64,000 nucleotides of DNA from Acetobacteraceae bacterium (lineage in GTDB: Bacteria > Pseudomonadota > Alphaproteobacteria > Acetobacterales > Acetobacteraceae): assembly GCA_003164135.1 (NCBI GenBank), contig PLSD01000133.1:19713-83712 (forward strand), given 5' to 3'. The notes under the pieces are model-generated. The model had not been told where the DNA came from. It worked only from the letters and a program-made list of their open reading frames with translations, and searched no databases. Position numbers and translations under genes: made by a program. Shown here in pieces: positions 45,880 to 54,839 of this stretch. Each line of letters starts with the position of its first letter. Position 1 is the stretch's first letter.

Positions 45880-47250
45880 ATGACTCAACAGATCCGCCTC
45901 AACGCCTTCAGCATGAACTGCGTTGGGCATATTTCCTCCGGCCTCTGGCGCATTCCCGGTGACCAGTCATACCGATACACCGATCTCGAATACTGGATCG
46001 ACCTAGCCAAAACGCTGGAACGCGGGCTCATCGACGGGCTGTTCCTCGCCGACGTGATCGGCGTGTACGATGTGCATGGCGGCAACGCCGACCAGGCGTT
46101 CCGCTCCGCAGCACAGGTGCCGGTGAACGACCCGCTGCAGATCGTCCCCGCGATGGCCGCCTTTACCAAACATCTTGGTTTTGGCGTCACCTCTTCGGTC
46201 GCCTTCGAGCATCCCTTCCCCTTCGCGCGGCGCATGAGCACGCTCGACCACCTCACCAAGGGCCGCGCCGGGTGGAACATCGTCACCTCCTATCTGGACA
46301 GCGGCGCGCGCAACCTCGGCCAGGACCGTCTGCTCAACCACGACAACCGCTATGACATCGCCGATGAATATCTCGACGTGTGCTACAAACTTTGGGAAGG
46401 CTCCTGGGAAGACGGCGCGGTGATCCGCGACGCGGCGGCGAATGTATTCGCCGACCCCCGCAAGATTCATGAAATCCAGCACGCGGGCAAATATTTCAAG
46501 GTGCCCGGCTACCATGTCAGCGAGCCTTCGCCGCAGCGCACGCCCGTGCTGTTCCAAGCCGGCGCGTCATCGCGCGGCAAGGATTTTGCCGCCAAGCACA
46601 GCGAATCCGCCTTTGTCGCCGCCCCCTCCAAAAAACTGCTGGCCAGTTATGTCTCCGACCTGCGCCGCCGCGTGGAACTCGCCGGGCGGCATCGCAACGA
46701 TGTGCTGACCTTCGCGCAGTTCACTTTGGTGCTCGGCGAAACCGATGCCGAGGCGCAGAAGAAGCTGGATTCCTACAAGCAATATGTCGACCGCGAGGGC
46801 GCGCTGGTGCTGATGTCCGGCTGGACCGGTGTCGATCTCTCGCATCTCGACCAGGACGCGCCCATCACCGAACTGGACGGCAATGCCATCCAGTTCACCG
46901 CGCAGGCATTCAGCTCCGCCGACCCTGACAAAGTGTGGACGGTACGCGAAATCGCTGAATATTGCGGCATCGGCGGCGACGGCCCGGTAATTGTCGGCTC
47001 GCCCGCCACGGTGGCCGATGCGTTGCAGGAATGGCAGGCAGAGACGGGGCTCGACGGCTTCAACCTCGCCGCCGCGACCAATCCCGGCACCTTCCGCGAT
47101 GTCGTCGACCTCCTGGTGCCCGAACTGCAACGCCGCGGCGCCTACAAAACCGCCTACACCGAAGGCACACTGCGCGAAAAACTCTCCGGCCGCGGCCCCC
47201 TGCTCCCCACCTCGCATACCGGCGCCAGCCATCGCCGCGCGCAAAGCTGA
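45880..47250 (+). CDS. LLM-class FMN-dependent monooxygenase (NtaA/SnaA/DszA family)
   Basis: The 456-residue TIM-barrel enzyme has the family start IRLNAFSMNCVGHISSGLWR, TSSVAFEHPFPFARRMSTLD, GRAGWNIVTSYLDSGARNLG, and the C-terminal GLDGFNLAAATNPGTFRDVV and LVPELQRRGAYKTAYTEGTL. DszA cleaves dibenzothiophene sulfone and NtaA cleaves nitrilotriacetate, both with FMNH2 from a separate reductase. Flanked by SfnB-like genes it is likely part of a sulfone or sulfonate-cleaving route. ATG 45880 lies 4 bp after the previous stop. Confidence 0.92.
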   Translation: MTQQIRLNAFSMNCVGHISSGLWRIPGDQSYRYTDLEYWIDLAKTLERGLIDGLFLADVIGVYDVHGGNADQAFRSAAQVPVNDPLQIVPAMAAFTKHLGFGVTSSVAFEHPFPFARRMSTLDHLTKGRAGWNIVTSYLDSGARNLGQDRLLNHDNRYDIADEYLDVCYKLWEGSWEDGAVIRDAAANVFADPRKIHEIQHAGKYFKVPGYHVSEPSPQRTPVLFQAGASSRGKDFAAKHSESAFVAAPSKKLLASYVSDLRRRVELAGRHRNDVLTFAQFTLVLGETDAEAQKKLDSYKQYVDREGALVLMSGWTGVDLSHLDQDAPITELDGNAIQFTAQAFSSADPDKVWTVREIAEYCGIGGDGPVIVGSPATVADALQEWQAETGLDGFNLAAATNPGTFRDVVDLLVPELQRRGAYKTAYTEGTLREKLSGRGPLLPTSHTGASHRRAQS

Positions 47251-47267
47251 GCCAAAAGGAAAATCCT

Positions 47268-48455
47268 ATGCCCAAAGCCCATGTTATCACCAGCGAGCAG
47301 GAGGCGATTAATATCGCCCGCACCCTGGCCGCGCGCTTCCGCCTGGAAGCCGGAACGCGCGACCGTGAGCGCCGCCTGCCGTATCAGGAACTCGATGAAT
47401 CCCTGCAAAGCGGCCTCTGGGGCATCACCATCCCGCGCGAATATGGCGGCGCCGGCGTGCGCCAGCGCACCGTCGCGCAGGTGTTCAAGGCACTCGCCAG
47501 CGGTGACTCCTCACTCGCACAAATTCCGCAGAACCATATCGAAATCATCGACCTGGTCCGCCAGACCGGCTCGGACGCGCAGAAGCGGTTGATCTTTTCG
47601 CGCGTGCTCGCAGGTGCCCGCCTCGGCAACGCTTTTTCCGAGTATAAAGGCAAGAACGTCGAGGATTTCCAGACCCGTATACGCCGCCAGGGCGACGGCT
47701 ATGTGGTGAACGGCGAGAAATTCTACGCCACCGGCGCACTGTTCGCGCATCTGGTGCCGATTGTCGCCATCAGCGAGGATGACGGTCGCGTGTATGCCGC
47801 CATCGCCGAACGCAACGCGCCAGGGCTGACCGTGATCGACGACTGGTCCGGCTTTGGCCAACGCACCACGGCGAGCGGCACGGTGAAGATCGAGAATGTG
47901 TTTGTGCCGGCCGAATATGTGCTGCCTGCCTATCTCGCCTATGAAACCCCCAGCCCGGCCGGTCCGGAAAGCCAGGTGCTGCATGCGGCGATTGACCTCG
48001 GCATTGCCGAAAACGCGATCGAGACGACCATTCAGCTGGTACGCAACCACGCCCGCCCCTGGATCGACAGTCACCAGGCGCATGCCTACGAGGACCCCTA
48101 CACCATCGCCGCCATCGGTGATTTGAAAACCCGCTTCAACGCCGCCGATGCGGTGCTGGCGGAGGCGGCCGATGTGGTGGACGAATGCATCGCCAACCCG
48201 GATGGCCAAACCGTTGGCCGCGCGAAAATCGCGGTGGCCGAAGCCAAAGTGCTGACCACGGAAATCGCCATTCTCGCGACCAACAAACTGTTCGAGCTGG
48301 GCGGCACGCGCTCTACTTTGGCGCACCATAATCTCGACCGTTTGTGGCGAGATGCGCGCACGCACACGCTGCACGACCCGGTGCGGTGGAAGTTTGATGC
48401 GATCGGAAAATATTACCTGAGCGGCACCGAGCCGCCGGTTCATTCCTGGATTTAA
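47268..48455 (+). CDS. SfnB family sulfur-acquisition oxidoreductase (copy 3)
   Basis: This 395-residue paralog of copy 2 has WGITIPREYGGAGVRQRTVAQVF cut into family positions, QIPQNHIEIIDLVRQTG, YVVNGEKFYATGALFAHLVPI and the end LDRLWRDARTHTLHDPVRW. Both copies in this operon end in HSWI. AAAAGGA precedes the ATG. It may be a partner of copy 2 acting on a related sulfur compound, or the two may form a mixed oligomer. Neither is proved. Confidence 0.92.
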   Translation: MPKAHVITSEQEAINIARTLAARFRLEAGTRDRERRLPYQELDESLQSGLWGITIPREYGGAGVRQRTVAQVFKALASGDSSLAQIPQNHIEIIDLVRQTGSDAQKRLIFSRVLAGARLGNAFSEYKGKNVEDFQTRIRRQGDGYVVNGEKFYATGALFAHLVPIVAISEDDGRVYAAIAERNAPGLTVIDDWSGFGQRTTASGTVKIENVFVPAEYVLPAYLAYETPSPAGPESQVLHAAIDLGIAENAIETTIQLVRNHARPWIDSHQAHAYEDPYTIAAIGDLKTRFNAADAVLAEAADVVDECIANPDGQTVGRAKIAVAEAKVLTTEIAILATNKLFELGGTRSTLAHHNLDRLWRDARTHTLHDPVRWKFDAIGKYYLSGTEPPVHSWI

Positions 48456-48528
48456 CCGCCATGACATGGCACGCTCACGCTGCTGAACTGAAACCTTGCA
48501 CCTTAACCCCCGCAGGAGATCCGTTATC

Positions 48529-49329
48529 GTGAGCGTGTTTACCCTCCCCGACCAACGCAGACTGCATTACCGGCAAATCGGCGAGACCGGCACGCCGGTG
48601 GTGCTGCTGCATGGCTATCTCGACTCCAATGTCAGCTTCTTCCGGCTATTTGATGCACTGGGTAGCGCGCACCGGCTGTATGTGCCCGACCAGCGCGGCC
48701 ATGGCGACAGCGATCCGGCTGCTGACTACGCCATTGCCGGTTTCACGCAGGATGCCATTGTCTTTATCGAATCCATCGGCGTCGGGCCGGTGCATCTCTC
48801 CGGCCATTCGCTCGGCGGCATCGTCAGCCAGCGTGTCGCGGCGCTACGGCCCGAGCTGGTGCGCAGCGTGGCCTTGATCAGCACCGCGCGCCATTCCGGC
48901 GGCAACCAGACGCTGCTGGAAACCGCGCCGCTCCTAACTAATCTAGCCGACCCGGTGCCCGAGGCGCTGGCTCGCGAGTTCCAGGGCTCCACCACATTCG
49001 CGCCCCTGCCCGAGGATATTTTTGTCCACTACCTAGACGAGACGAAAAAAGTAAAAGCTGATGTGTGGCGCGGCGTGCTGGCCGGGCTGCTGGACGAGCC
49101 CGCCCCCACCGATGCGCCATCCGCCATCCCAACGCTAATCTTCTGGGGCCATGACGATGGCATTTTCCCTAATGCGGACCAGGCGAAACTGCGCCGCCAC
49201 TTCACAAATGCAAAATTCATTGAATACGCCGAAACCGGCCACGCGCCCAACTGGGAACGCCCCGCTGAAGTTGCCCCCGCGCTGCTGGAATTCTGGCGTG
49301 ATGTCGAGAGCAAGGAGCCCAAAACATGA
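48529..49329 (+). CDS. Alpha/beta hydrolase
   Basis: The GTG start at 48529 has AGGAG upstream; an ATG at 48496 has none. The 266-residue protein has the oxyanion motif VVLLHGYLDS, RGHGDSDP, nucleophile S94 in SGHSLGGIVS, an acid in FWGHDDGIFP and the catalytic His in YAETGHAPNWE. It belongs to the esterase/haloalkane-like group. Placed in the SfnB-DszA operon, it may hydrolyse the product of oxygenation, as in meta-cleavage-type or sulfinate routes. Its stop overlaps the next start by 4 bp. Confidence 0.88.
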   Translation: MSVFTLPDQRRLHYRQIGETGTPVVLLHGYLDSNVSFFRLFDALGSAHRLYVPDQRGHGDSDPAADYAIAGFTQDAIVFIESIGVGPVHLSGHSLGGIVSQRVAALRPELVRSVALISTARHSGGNQTLLETAPLLTNLADPVPEALAREFQGSTTFAPLPEDIFVHYLDETKKVKADVWRGVLAGLLDEPAPTDAPSAIPTLIFWGHDDGIFPNADQAKLRRHFTNAKFIEYAETGHAPNWERPAEVAPALLEFWRDVESKEPKT

Positions 49330-50603
49330 GCACGCCGAACGCCGTATTTGACAAAGCTCTCGGCGAATATCTGGGCCTAATCGGTGACCCGGTCGCCACA
49401 CTATCCGCGGCGGTGCAGGCCGATCCGGATTTCATCATCGGTTACACCACCATCTCGGCCCTCAACAGCCTGGGCGGCGTGCCGGGGGATGCCCCAGCGG
49501 TGCATGACCCGCTGGCCGCCGCGCAGGCGCTGAGCGACAAAGCCAACCCGCGCGAAAGACTCCACATCGCCGCCGCCAGTGCCTGGGCCACCGGGGACAT
49601 TGAAGGCGCCGCCAATTACTGGGAAACCGCACTGAAATCCGACCCGGCGGATATCCTCTCGCTGCGCCTCGCGCATGACACGCATTTCTTCCTCGGCGCC
49701 TCGCAGAAACTGCGCGACGTGCCGGTTTCCGTGCTGCCGGCCTACGCCCCCGGCTCGCGCGAGCGCGGCTTCGTGCTCGGCATGGCCTCCTTCGGGCTGG
49801 AGGAAACCGGCGAATACGCCGAAGCCGAGAAGGCCGGGCGCGAGGCCGCCGAGATCAACCCTACCGACACCTGGGGCGTGCATGCGGTCGCCCATGTGCT
49901 GGAAATGCAGGGCCGGCCGGAGGAGGGCATCAAATGGCTGCGCGGGCTGGAGCCCTACTGGGCCCCGGCTACCGGGCTTGCCGTGCACCAATGGTGGCAT
50001 CTGGCGCTGTACCTCACCGAAGCGGGTCGGTTCGACGAAGTGCTGGAAATCTACGACGCGCATATCCACGCCACCCCAGCCTCCATAGTGCTCGACCTGG
50101 TCGATGCCGCGGCACTGCTGTGGCGGCTGGAACTGCAGGGCGTGAATGTCGGGGACCGCTGGAAGGATCTGGCGCCGTTTTGGGGCGCGCATGCGCAGGA
50201 GCATGTGCTCGCCTTCAACGATGTGCACATCTCCTTCACCTTCACCGGCGCAGGGAACGAAGCTGCGGCCGACCAATTGGAGGCGTCGATCCGCGACTAT
50301 ACCGCGCGCGCGACTGGCACCAATGCCGAGGTGAGCAAAGAGTACGGGCTACCGCTGATCCGCGCCTTGCGCGCCTATCGCAAGGGCGACTACGCCACGA
50401 CAGTCGCCATACTGGCGCCGCTGTACAAGAACCTCGCGCCGATCGGCGGCAGCAATGCGCAGCGCGACCTGTTCGTGCAGACGCTGGGAATTTCCGCCTA
50501 TAAAACGGGTAATATCGAACTGGCGCGCGAAATTGCCGCCGAGCGCCGCAAGCTCAAAGCCGGCAGCCCGCGCTCCTGGGCGCCATATCCGGCTTTGCAT
50601 TAA
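49326..50603 (+). CDS. TTC38-like tetratricopeptide repeat protein
   Basis: The 425-residue cytoplasmic protein has helical repeat units such as ARERLHIAAASAWATGDIEGA-like, RERGFVLGMASFGLEETGEYAEAEKAGR, and VHAVAHVLEMQGRPEEGIKWL, with a Trp/His-rich GLAVHQWWHLALYL core. This pattern matches the TTC38 group of TPR proteins found in bacteria and animals. No catalytic activity is established. It overlaps the hydrolase gene (ATGA) and ends the operon before a hairpin, so it is functionally tied to the organosulfur genes by position. Confidence 0.85.
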   Translation: MSTPNAVFDKALGEYLGLIGDPVATLSAAVQADPDFIIGYTTISALNSLGGVPGDAPAVHDPLAAAQALSDKANPRERLHIAAASAWATGDIEGAANYWETALKSDPADILSLRLAHDTHFFLGASQKLRDVPVSVLPAYAPGSRERGFVLGMASFGLEETGEYAEAEKAGREAAEINPTDTWGVHAVAHVLEMQGRPEEGIKWLRGLEPYWAPATGLAVHQWWHLALYLTEAGRFDEVLEIYDAHIHATPASIVLDLVDAAALLWRLELQGVNVGDRWKDLAPFWGAHAQEHVLAFNDVHISFTFTGAGNEAAADQLEASIRDYTARATGTNAEVSKEYGLPLIRALRAYRKGDYATTVAILAPLYKNLAPIGGSNAQRDLFVQTLGISAYKTGNIELAREIAAERRKLKAGSPRSWAPYPALH

Positions 50604-50611
50604 CCATTTGC

Positions 50612-50645
50612 ATCCGGGTTGCAGCGGAAACGCTTCAACCCGGAT
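50612..50645 (+). terminator. Hairpin after the SfnB/DszA operon
   Basis: Arms ATCCGGGTTG and CAACCCGGAT with a 14-base loop begin 9 bp after the last stop. The flank TGCGCATGATTTTTT supplies a weak U-tract. A rho-independent terminator is likely. Confidence 0.7.
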
Positions 50646-50784
50646 TGCGCATGATTTTTTGCCTGTGTCGAGCAACGAAATAACATTAAATTAGTCTAAT
50701 TAACCAAAATCGCCTCTGCCAACACGTACCCCAGATACGCAGCCATAGTCGCCGCCTTAAAAACCGGCAGCAGACCAACCCGCC

Positions 50785-51372
50785 CTAAAACCCTCCGGAA
50801 AAAGCGATTTCCGCAACAGGTTTGCGCGGACTTGGTGCCTCACGCGCTTGTAACGCCTCCGGCAACGAGGTTTTGTCCCCGCGCTTGCCGATTGCAATCC
50901 CCGCTTCGACATAAAAATCCTCAGGTACATTCAATTCCACGCGAATGCGGTCATGGTCGATTCCCGCCATGCCATGCGTCGACCAACCGAGGTAGGTGGC
51001 TTGCAATGCCAGATAAGCCCAAGCCGCGCCAGCATCAAAGGAGTGGCTTCGAGCCGGAATTTTTGCATCCTTACCCGAGACTACCATGGTTTTCTCGGAC
51101 ACAACAAAGACGAGCGCGGACGCCGTCTTTGCCCACGATTGATTGAACTCGTTCAACAGGCCGAGAAACTTATCCCAATGCGCATTGTCGCGTGTCGCAT
51201 ATAAAAACCGCCAAGGCTGTGAATTATAGGAAGACGGTGCCCAGCGCGCGGCTTCAAAAAAACTGAACAACAGCGCCTCGGGAATGCTCTCGCCGGTGAA
51301 AGCTCTGGGCGACCATCGGTCGAGAAATACCTGCTCAATCGGATGGTCGGCGTTCCGCGGATTTTCTGACAT
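50785..51372 (-). CDS. Nitroreductase family protein
   Basis: Starting at MSENPRNADHPIEQVF (51372), the 195-residue flavoprotein has DRWSPRAFTGESIPEALL, the FMN-binding RWAPSSYNSQPWRFL, and GWSTHGMAGIDHDRIR. Members reduce nitro compounds, quinones or flavins with NAD(P)H. No other flavin reductase is seen in the window, so it could supply FMNH2 to the many monooxygenases here; that is speculation. It is convergent with the TPR gene. Confidence 0.88.
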   Translation of the reverse strand: MSENPRNADHPIEQVFLDRWSPRAFTGESIPEALLFSFFEAARWAPSSYNSQPWRFLYATRDNAHWDKFLGLLNEFNQSWAKTASALVFVVSEKTMVVSGKDAKIPARSHSFDAGAAWAYLALQATYLGWSTHGMAGIDHDRIRVELNVPEDFYVEAGIAIGKRGDKTSLPEALQAREAPSPRKPVAEIAFSGGF

Positions 51373-51440
51373 TTCGATCGTGCTCCCAATGTAATTTGAA
51401 TATACCCCAAATGCCATTTTTCGTGCACCGGAGGAATCCC

Positions 51441-51842
51441 CTAGTCTTTTGCACCTGGCTGCCAACCGGCCGCAATCTCCGTCAGCACCGCCGGCTCCAA
51501 GATAATAAAACGCTGGCGGCGCGCACTAATGAGCGCCCGTGCCCTTAAACGCTCAAGCGCGTGGGAAGCCTGATTGCACGACAGCCCGGCCGGGACCGCT
51601 ATTTCTTCCAGCGATGCCGCACGGGTAATGGCGATCGTATTCCCAACCTCGACCTCGAAACTCACCAGCAAACCAAACAATGCCTGCGCGACCCCCGCCA
51701 GAGCGAATCTCCCGACAGGATCGATCTCCTCAAACCAGTCCGGTAAGGCCACAATGCCGTAACCATTACTTATGTTCAGGTCCATTCCCACCGTCAAGGG
51801 AGCACAGGCCGGCAAACTTAACCGCATCGGTTCCTCCAACAT
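51441..51842 (-). CDS. Short Crp/Fnr-type winged-helix protein lacking a full sensor domain
   Basis: The C-terminal half reads ITRAASLEEIAVPAGLSCNQASHALERLRARALI and then RQRFIILEP, which matches the winged HTH of Crp/Fnr regulators (SLEEIA..LGLSR..VSR.L..L). The N-terminal ~75 residues are too short for the cyclic-nucleotide-binding beta-roll and show no match. The start is uncertain: frames open at 51890 and 51842. It may be a truncated regulator or a stand-alone DNA-binding protein. It lies 69 bp upstream of the nitroreductase gene in the same direction. Confidence 0.55.
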   Translation of the reverse strand: MLEEPMRLSLPACAPLTVGMDLNISNGYGIVALPDWFEEIDPVGRFALAGVAQALFGLLVSFEVEVGNTIAITRAASLEEIAVPAGLSCNQASHALERLRARALISARRQRFIILEPAVLTEIAAGWQPGAKD

Positions 51843-51998
51843 GACGTATCTTGTGTACCTCTCGTCCTTTTCCCACTCACCTGGGGACAATACGCCGCAA
51901 GTCTACAGTTTAACTATTCTTTTTGTTTAAGCAACCCCGTCGGACAGATGAAAGCTGGTCAACAACAACCACGCCTCCTGGCACGGCGTCTGTGCTCC

Positions 51999-53459
51999 CT
52001 AAGCCATGGAGGTTGCAGGCAGTGGCACAATCTGTTCCGCGACTACCACGCCGATCTGCTGCGCCTGCACACGGATGTCCGGGACCGCCAGGCACTCCCA
52101 GAATACGCCCCGCACTATCGGGCCGAGCGCCCACATCCGCGGGGCTGGAACGCCCTGTGAATTAACGATCTCCAGCGCTTCGGTAACTTCCAGCCCCAAT
52201 CCCTGCTGGTCGGTTCGGACCAGGCCGGTATCGAGCAACCGGGCAACCAGGCCGTGATTGGCCCTGGCACCTTCGAGCCCCGTGGCGAAAATGACTCGTT
52301 GCACGGTAAGCGTTTCCAGCTGGCCACCCGTATGGCTTTCAAGTGTGACGGCGGCTTGGCCATCCGCTGTCCGCACATCACGCACTCGGCCGCGTTTTAG
52401 CCGCAGCGCCCCGCTCGCGATCATGGCGTCAAAAATATCGGCGGCGGAGGGGGCCAGGCGGTGGCGATGCACGTCCCAATAAGGGCGCGCGTGCCGCAGG
52501 AAGCGTTGGCGCTGCTCAAGCGGCAGACCGCGCCAGAGTTCGGCTGTCACCGGACGCAGGCCGTCGATGACCGCACGCCAACCAATGCCCTGTGCGGCCG
52601 CCTCACGCACCTGCACTCGTACCCGGCGCAACAGCGCCAACGCGGAATGGCGCTCCTCGGTAGTGAAAGCCGAGGCGGGCCAGGGCCGGTCAACCACGTC
52701 ATGCCGTTCCGGAATCAGCCCGCGGCGCGAAACCGCGAAAATCGGGCCACGAAATCCCTGGCCGTGCATGCCCAGCGCAAGGTCCACCATGGTCAGCCCG
52801 GTGCCCACGATCAGCACCGGCTCACCGGGGTGCAGGCTGGCGATGGCGCTTGGTGTCCAGGGGTCGTAGAATACCACGCCGTCGCAGGGGCGGTTGGAGG
52901 GTAGATTTCCCGACGCCAGAACGACACCAGCCGCTACAATATCGTGCCCGCTGGCACATAGCAGCCGCCACCCGTCCGGCAACTGATCGAGCCCCACCAC
53001 CTCGTCGGCTATCAGACGAACACGCCCGCCTGATGCACGCATTTCATCAAACAGCAGCGCGCGCAGATAGCGGCCGTAGAAACGGCGGGTGGCAAACGTA
53101 CCGGCCTTGGTGCGGCGGAGTTCACCGGGAAATTTCACAGACTCCCGCTCAACCCAGCGGTCGAAATGCCCCGGATCTTCCGGAAACGCGCTCATATTCG
53201 CCGCCCGTACATTCAACAAATGCGGCGCGCTGGACTCAATATAGGCAAGACCACGGGCGAAACGGCCGGTGCGCTCAATAAGATAGATAACGCAATTGGG
53301 AGGTAATGCGCGCCGCAAACGTATCGCTGCCATTGTACCCGAAAACCCGGCTCCGATAATGGCAATCGCGTGAGACTGCTGCCCAGCTTGGCCTTCGCAT
53401 TTTCCCGGTTGGATAGCAGTGTTCGGTTTATCCGGGAATTGTTTTAGCTCTGGCATCAT
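51999..53459 (-). CDS. FAD/NAD(P)-binding protein (HpnW/NAD_binding_9 type)
   Basis: The 486-residue protein has an N-terminal Rossmann motif IAIIGAGFSGTMAAIRLRR, LLNVRAANMSAFPEDPGHF, a second dinucleotide site VLIVGTGLTMVDLALGM, and VIFATGLEG. This layout is the FAD-NAD(P)-binding family (pfam13454) found in sulfur- and siderophore-related loci and as stand-alone oxidoreductases. It has a GAGGGTGAG ribosome site. It is not clearly in an operon. The electron acceptor and substrate are unknown. Confidence 0.82.
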   Translation of the reverse strand: MMPELKQFPDKPNTAIQPGKCEGQAGQQSHAIAIIGAGFSGTMAAIRLRRALPPNCVIYLIERTGRFARGLAYIESSAPHLLNVRAANMSAFPEDPGHFDRWVERESVKFPGELRRTKAGTFATRRFYGRYLRALLFDEMRASGGRVRLIADEVVGLDQLPDGWRLLCASGHDIVAAGVVLASGNLPSNRPCDGVVFYDPWTPSAIASLHPGEPVLIVGTGLTMVDLALGMHGQGFRGPIFAVSRRGLIPERHDVVDRPWPASAFTTEERHSALALLRRVRVQVREAAAQGIGWRAVIDGLRPVTAELWRGLPLEQRQRFLRHARPYWDVHRHRLAPSAADIFDAMIASGALRLKRGRVRDVRTADGQAAVTLESHTGGQLETLTVQRVIFATGLEGARANHGLVARLLDTGLVRTDQQGLGLEVTEALEIVNSQGVPAPRMWALGPIVRGVFWECLAVPDIRVQAQQIGVVVAEQIVPLPATSMA

Positions 53460-53652
53460 TTCTCACCCTCTTTCTTGCCTCCCGGCTCCCAGCGCTGCCC
53501 GGCACCTGTCGCACGAACCTGCCACTCCGCACTCTAATGTAATATCTTTTCTATGGTTTTAATAGTGTTTAAAAATAGAATCTCTGCCATGCGGCAAAAC
53601 CCTGAACATCCAGGCAAGCCGGACCGGCGCTGGGTTGCGCCGGTTCCAGCTC

Positions 53653-54066
53653 TCATCGTACCGGCTGCTCTGAATGGGCCGTGCCGGGAGGCACCCAACT
53701 GTACGGTACCGGCTGGGCGCGGTAGACCCAATTGGAAACGGTATTCACTTCACCGGCATAGGGGCCTGAATAAGGGCTGATATATTCCCACACGATTTTG
53801 GCCGCCGGCATAACCTGGAAGAACCGTCCGTTAATCCCCTCATCGATCAACGTATTGCCATTGGGCAGCCGCCGTGCGCTGCTGATGAAAGGGCCGTGGA
53901 AACTCCAGCCCGGCGCGCCAGAATTTTCTGCCCGGTATTCCCAGACGATCAGCTTAGTTTCGGGGTTGATTTCCAGCACTCGCGCGCGCCGATCAATCGA
54001 GAGCAGCGCCTCCGGATACCGGAATGAATTGTCCTCTGGTTCTAGTGGTGGATCAGGGTCAACAGC
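53653..54066 (-). pseudogene. Aryl-sulfate sulfotransferase-like C-terminal remnant
   Basis: The minus-strand frame is open from 54066, just inside a TGA at 54067-54069, to the stop at 53653. It contains RYPEALLSIDRRARVLEINP, FISSARRLPNGNTLIDEG, NGRFFQV, KIVWEYISPY and VYRAQPVPYSWVPPG, the C-terminal propeller blades of arylsulfotransferase (ASST) proteins. Only about 130 of the usual 450+ residues remain, without signal peptide or active-site His. An internal ATG at 53979 could start a 108-residue peptide. It abuts the ABC ATPase stop, so it is a deletion scar. Confidence 0.65.
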
Positions 54067-54071
54067 TCATC

Positions 54072-54839
54072 TCACGCCGCCTCCACATAGGATTCGAGGT
54101 CGCGCAGTAGGCTCGCTTTCAGTGACACAAAGCCTGCCGAATCCCGGACACGCGGCCGCGGCAGATCAACTTTGACGATATTGCTGATCCGTCCGGGATG
54201 CGGTGCCAGAACCACGATGCGATCAGCAAGAAAAACCGCTTCCTCGACATCGTGCGTGACCAGCAGCATCGCTGTTTTCTCATACGCCCAAATGGCCTGC
54301 AGTTCACTTTGCAACCTTGTGCGGGTGAGCGAATCCAGCGCACTGAACGGCTCATCCAGCAGCAGCAGACGTGGCCGGTTGACCAGCCCGCGCGCAATTG
54401 CCGCCCGCTGTGCCATGCCGCCTGAAAGCTGTCTGGGAAAGGCATTGGCAAACGGCAAAAGCCCGACAAGTTCCAGGTGTATATCGATCAGCCGTTTGCG
54501 TTGGACGGCGGGAAGCTTGGATTGCGAAAGTGCCAAGTTGATATTCTGCGTCACGGTAAGCCATGGCAGCAGGCGATGATCCTGGAAGATCATTCCGCAG
54601 CTCAGCGATGGCCCGGTTATCTGCGCGCCATCGAGCGCTATGCTGCCGGAATCGGCGGTTTCAAGCCCGGCAACAAGACGCAACAATGTAGACTTGCCGC
54701 AACCGCTGGCGCCGATAAGAGCAACAAACTCACCGTCGTCCAAGGTAAGGTCGATCCCGCGCAGCGCCTGCACATGGCCGCCACCGTGAACAAAGCTTTT
54801 ACCAACACCTTGCAGGGTTAAAAGGGCCGAGTCCGTCAT
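54072..54839 (-). CDS. SsuB/TauB-like ABC transporter ATP-binding protein
   Basis: The 255-residue ATPase has Walker A GASGCGKST (43-51), Q-loop MIFQDHRLLPWLTV, signature LSGGMAQRAAIARGL, Walker [14 protein letters not shown] and VTHDVEEAVFLADR. It is the nitrate/sulfonate/taurine type. Its ATG overlaps the permease stop. It serves the two permeases and the binding protein upstream in the operon. Confidence 0.9.
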   Translation of the reverse strand: MTDSALLTLQGVGKSFVHGGGHVQALRGIDLTLDDGEFVALIGASGCGKSTLLRLVAGLETADSGSIALDGAQITGPSLSCGMIFQDHRLLPWLTVTQNINLALSQSKLPAVQRKRLIDIHLELVGLLPFANAFPRQLSGGMAQRAAIARGLVNRPRLLLLDEPFSALDSLTRTRLQSELQAIWAYEKTAMLLVTHDVEEAVFLADRIVVLAPHPGRISNIVKVDLPRPRVRDSAGFVSLKASLLRDLESYVEAA

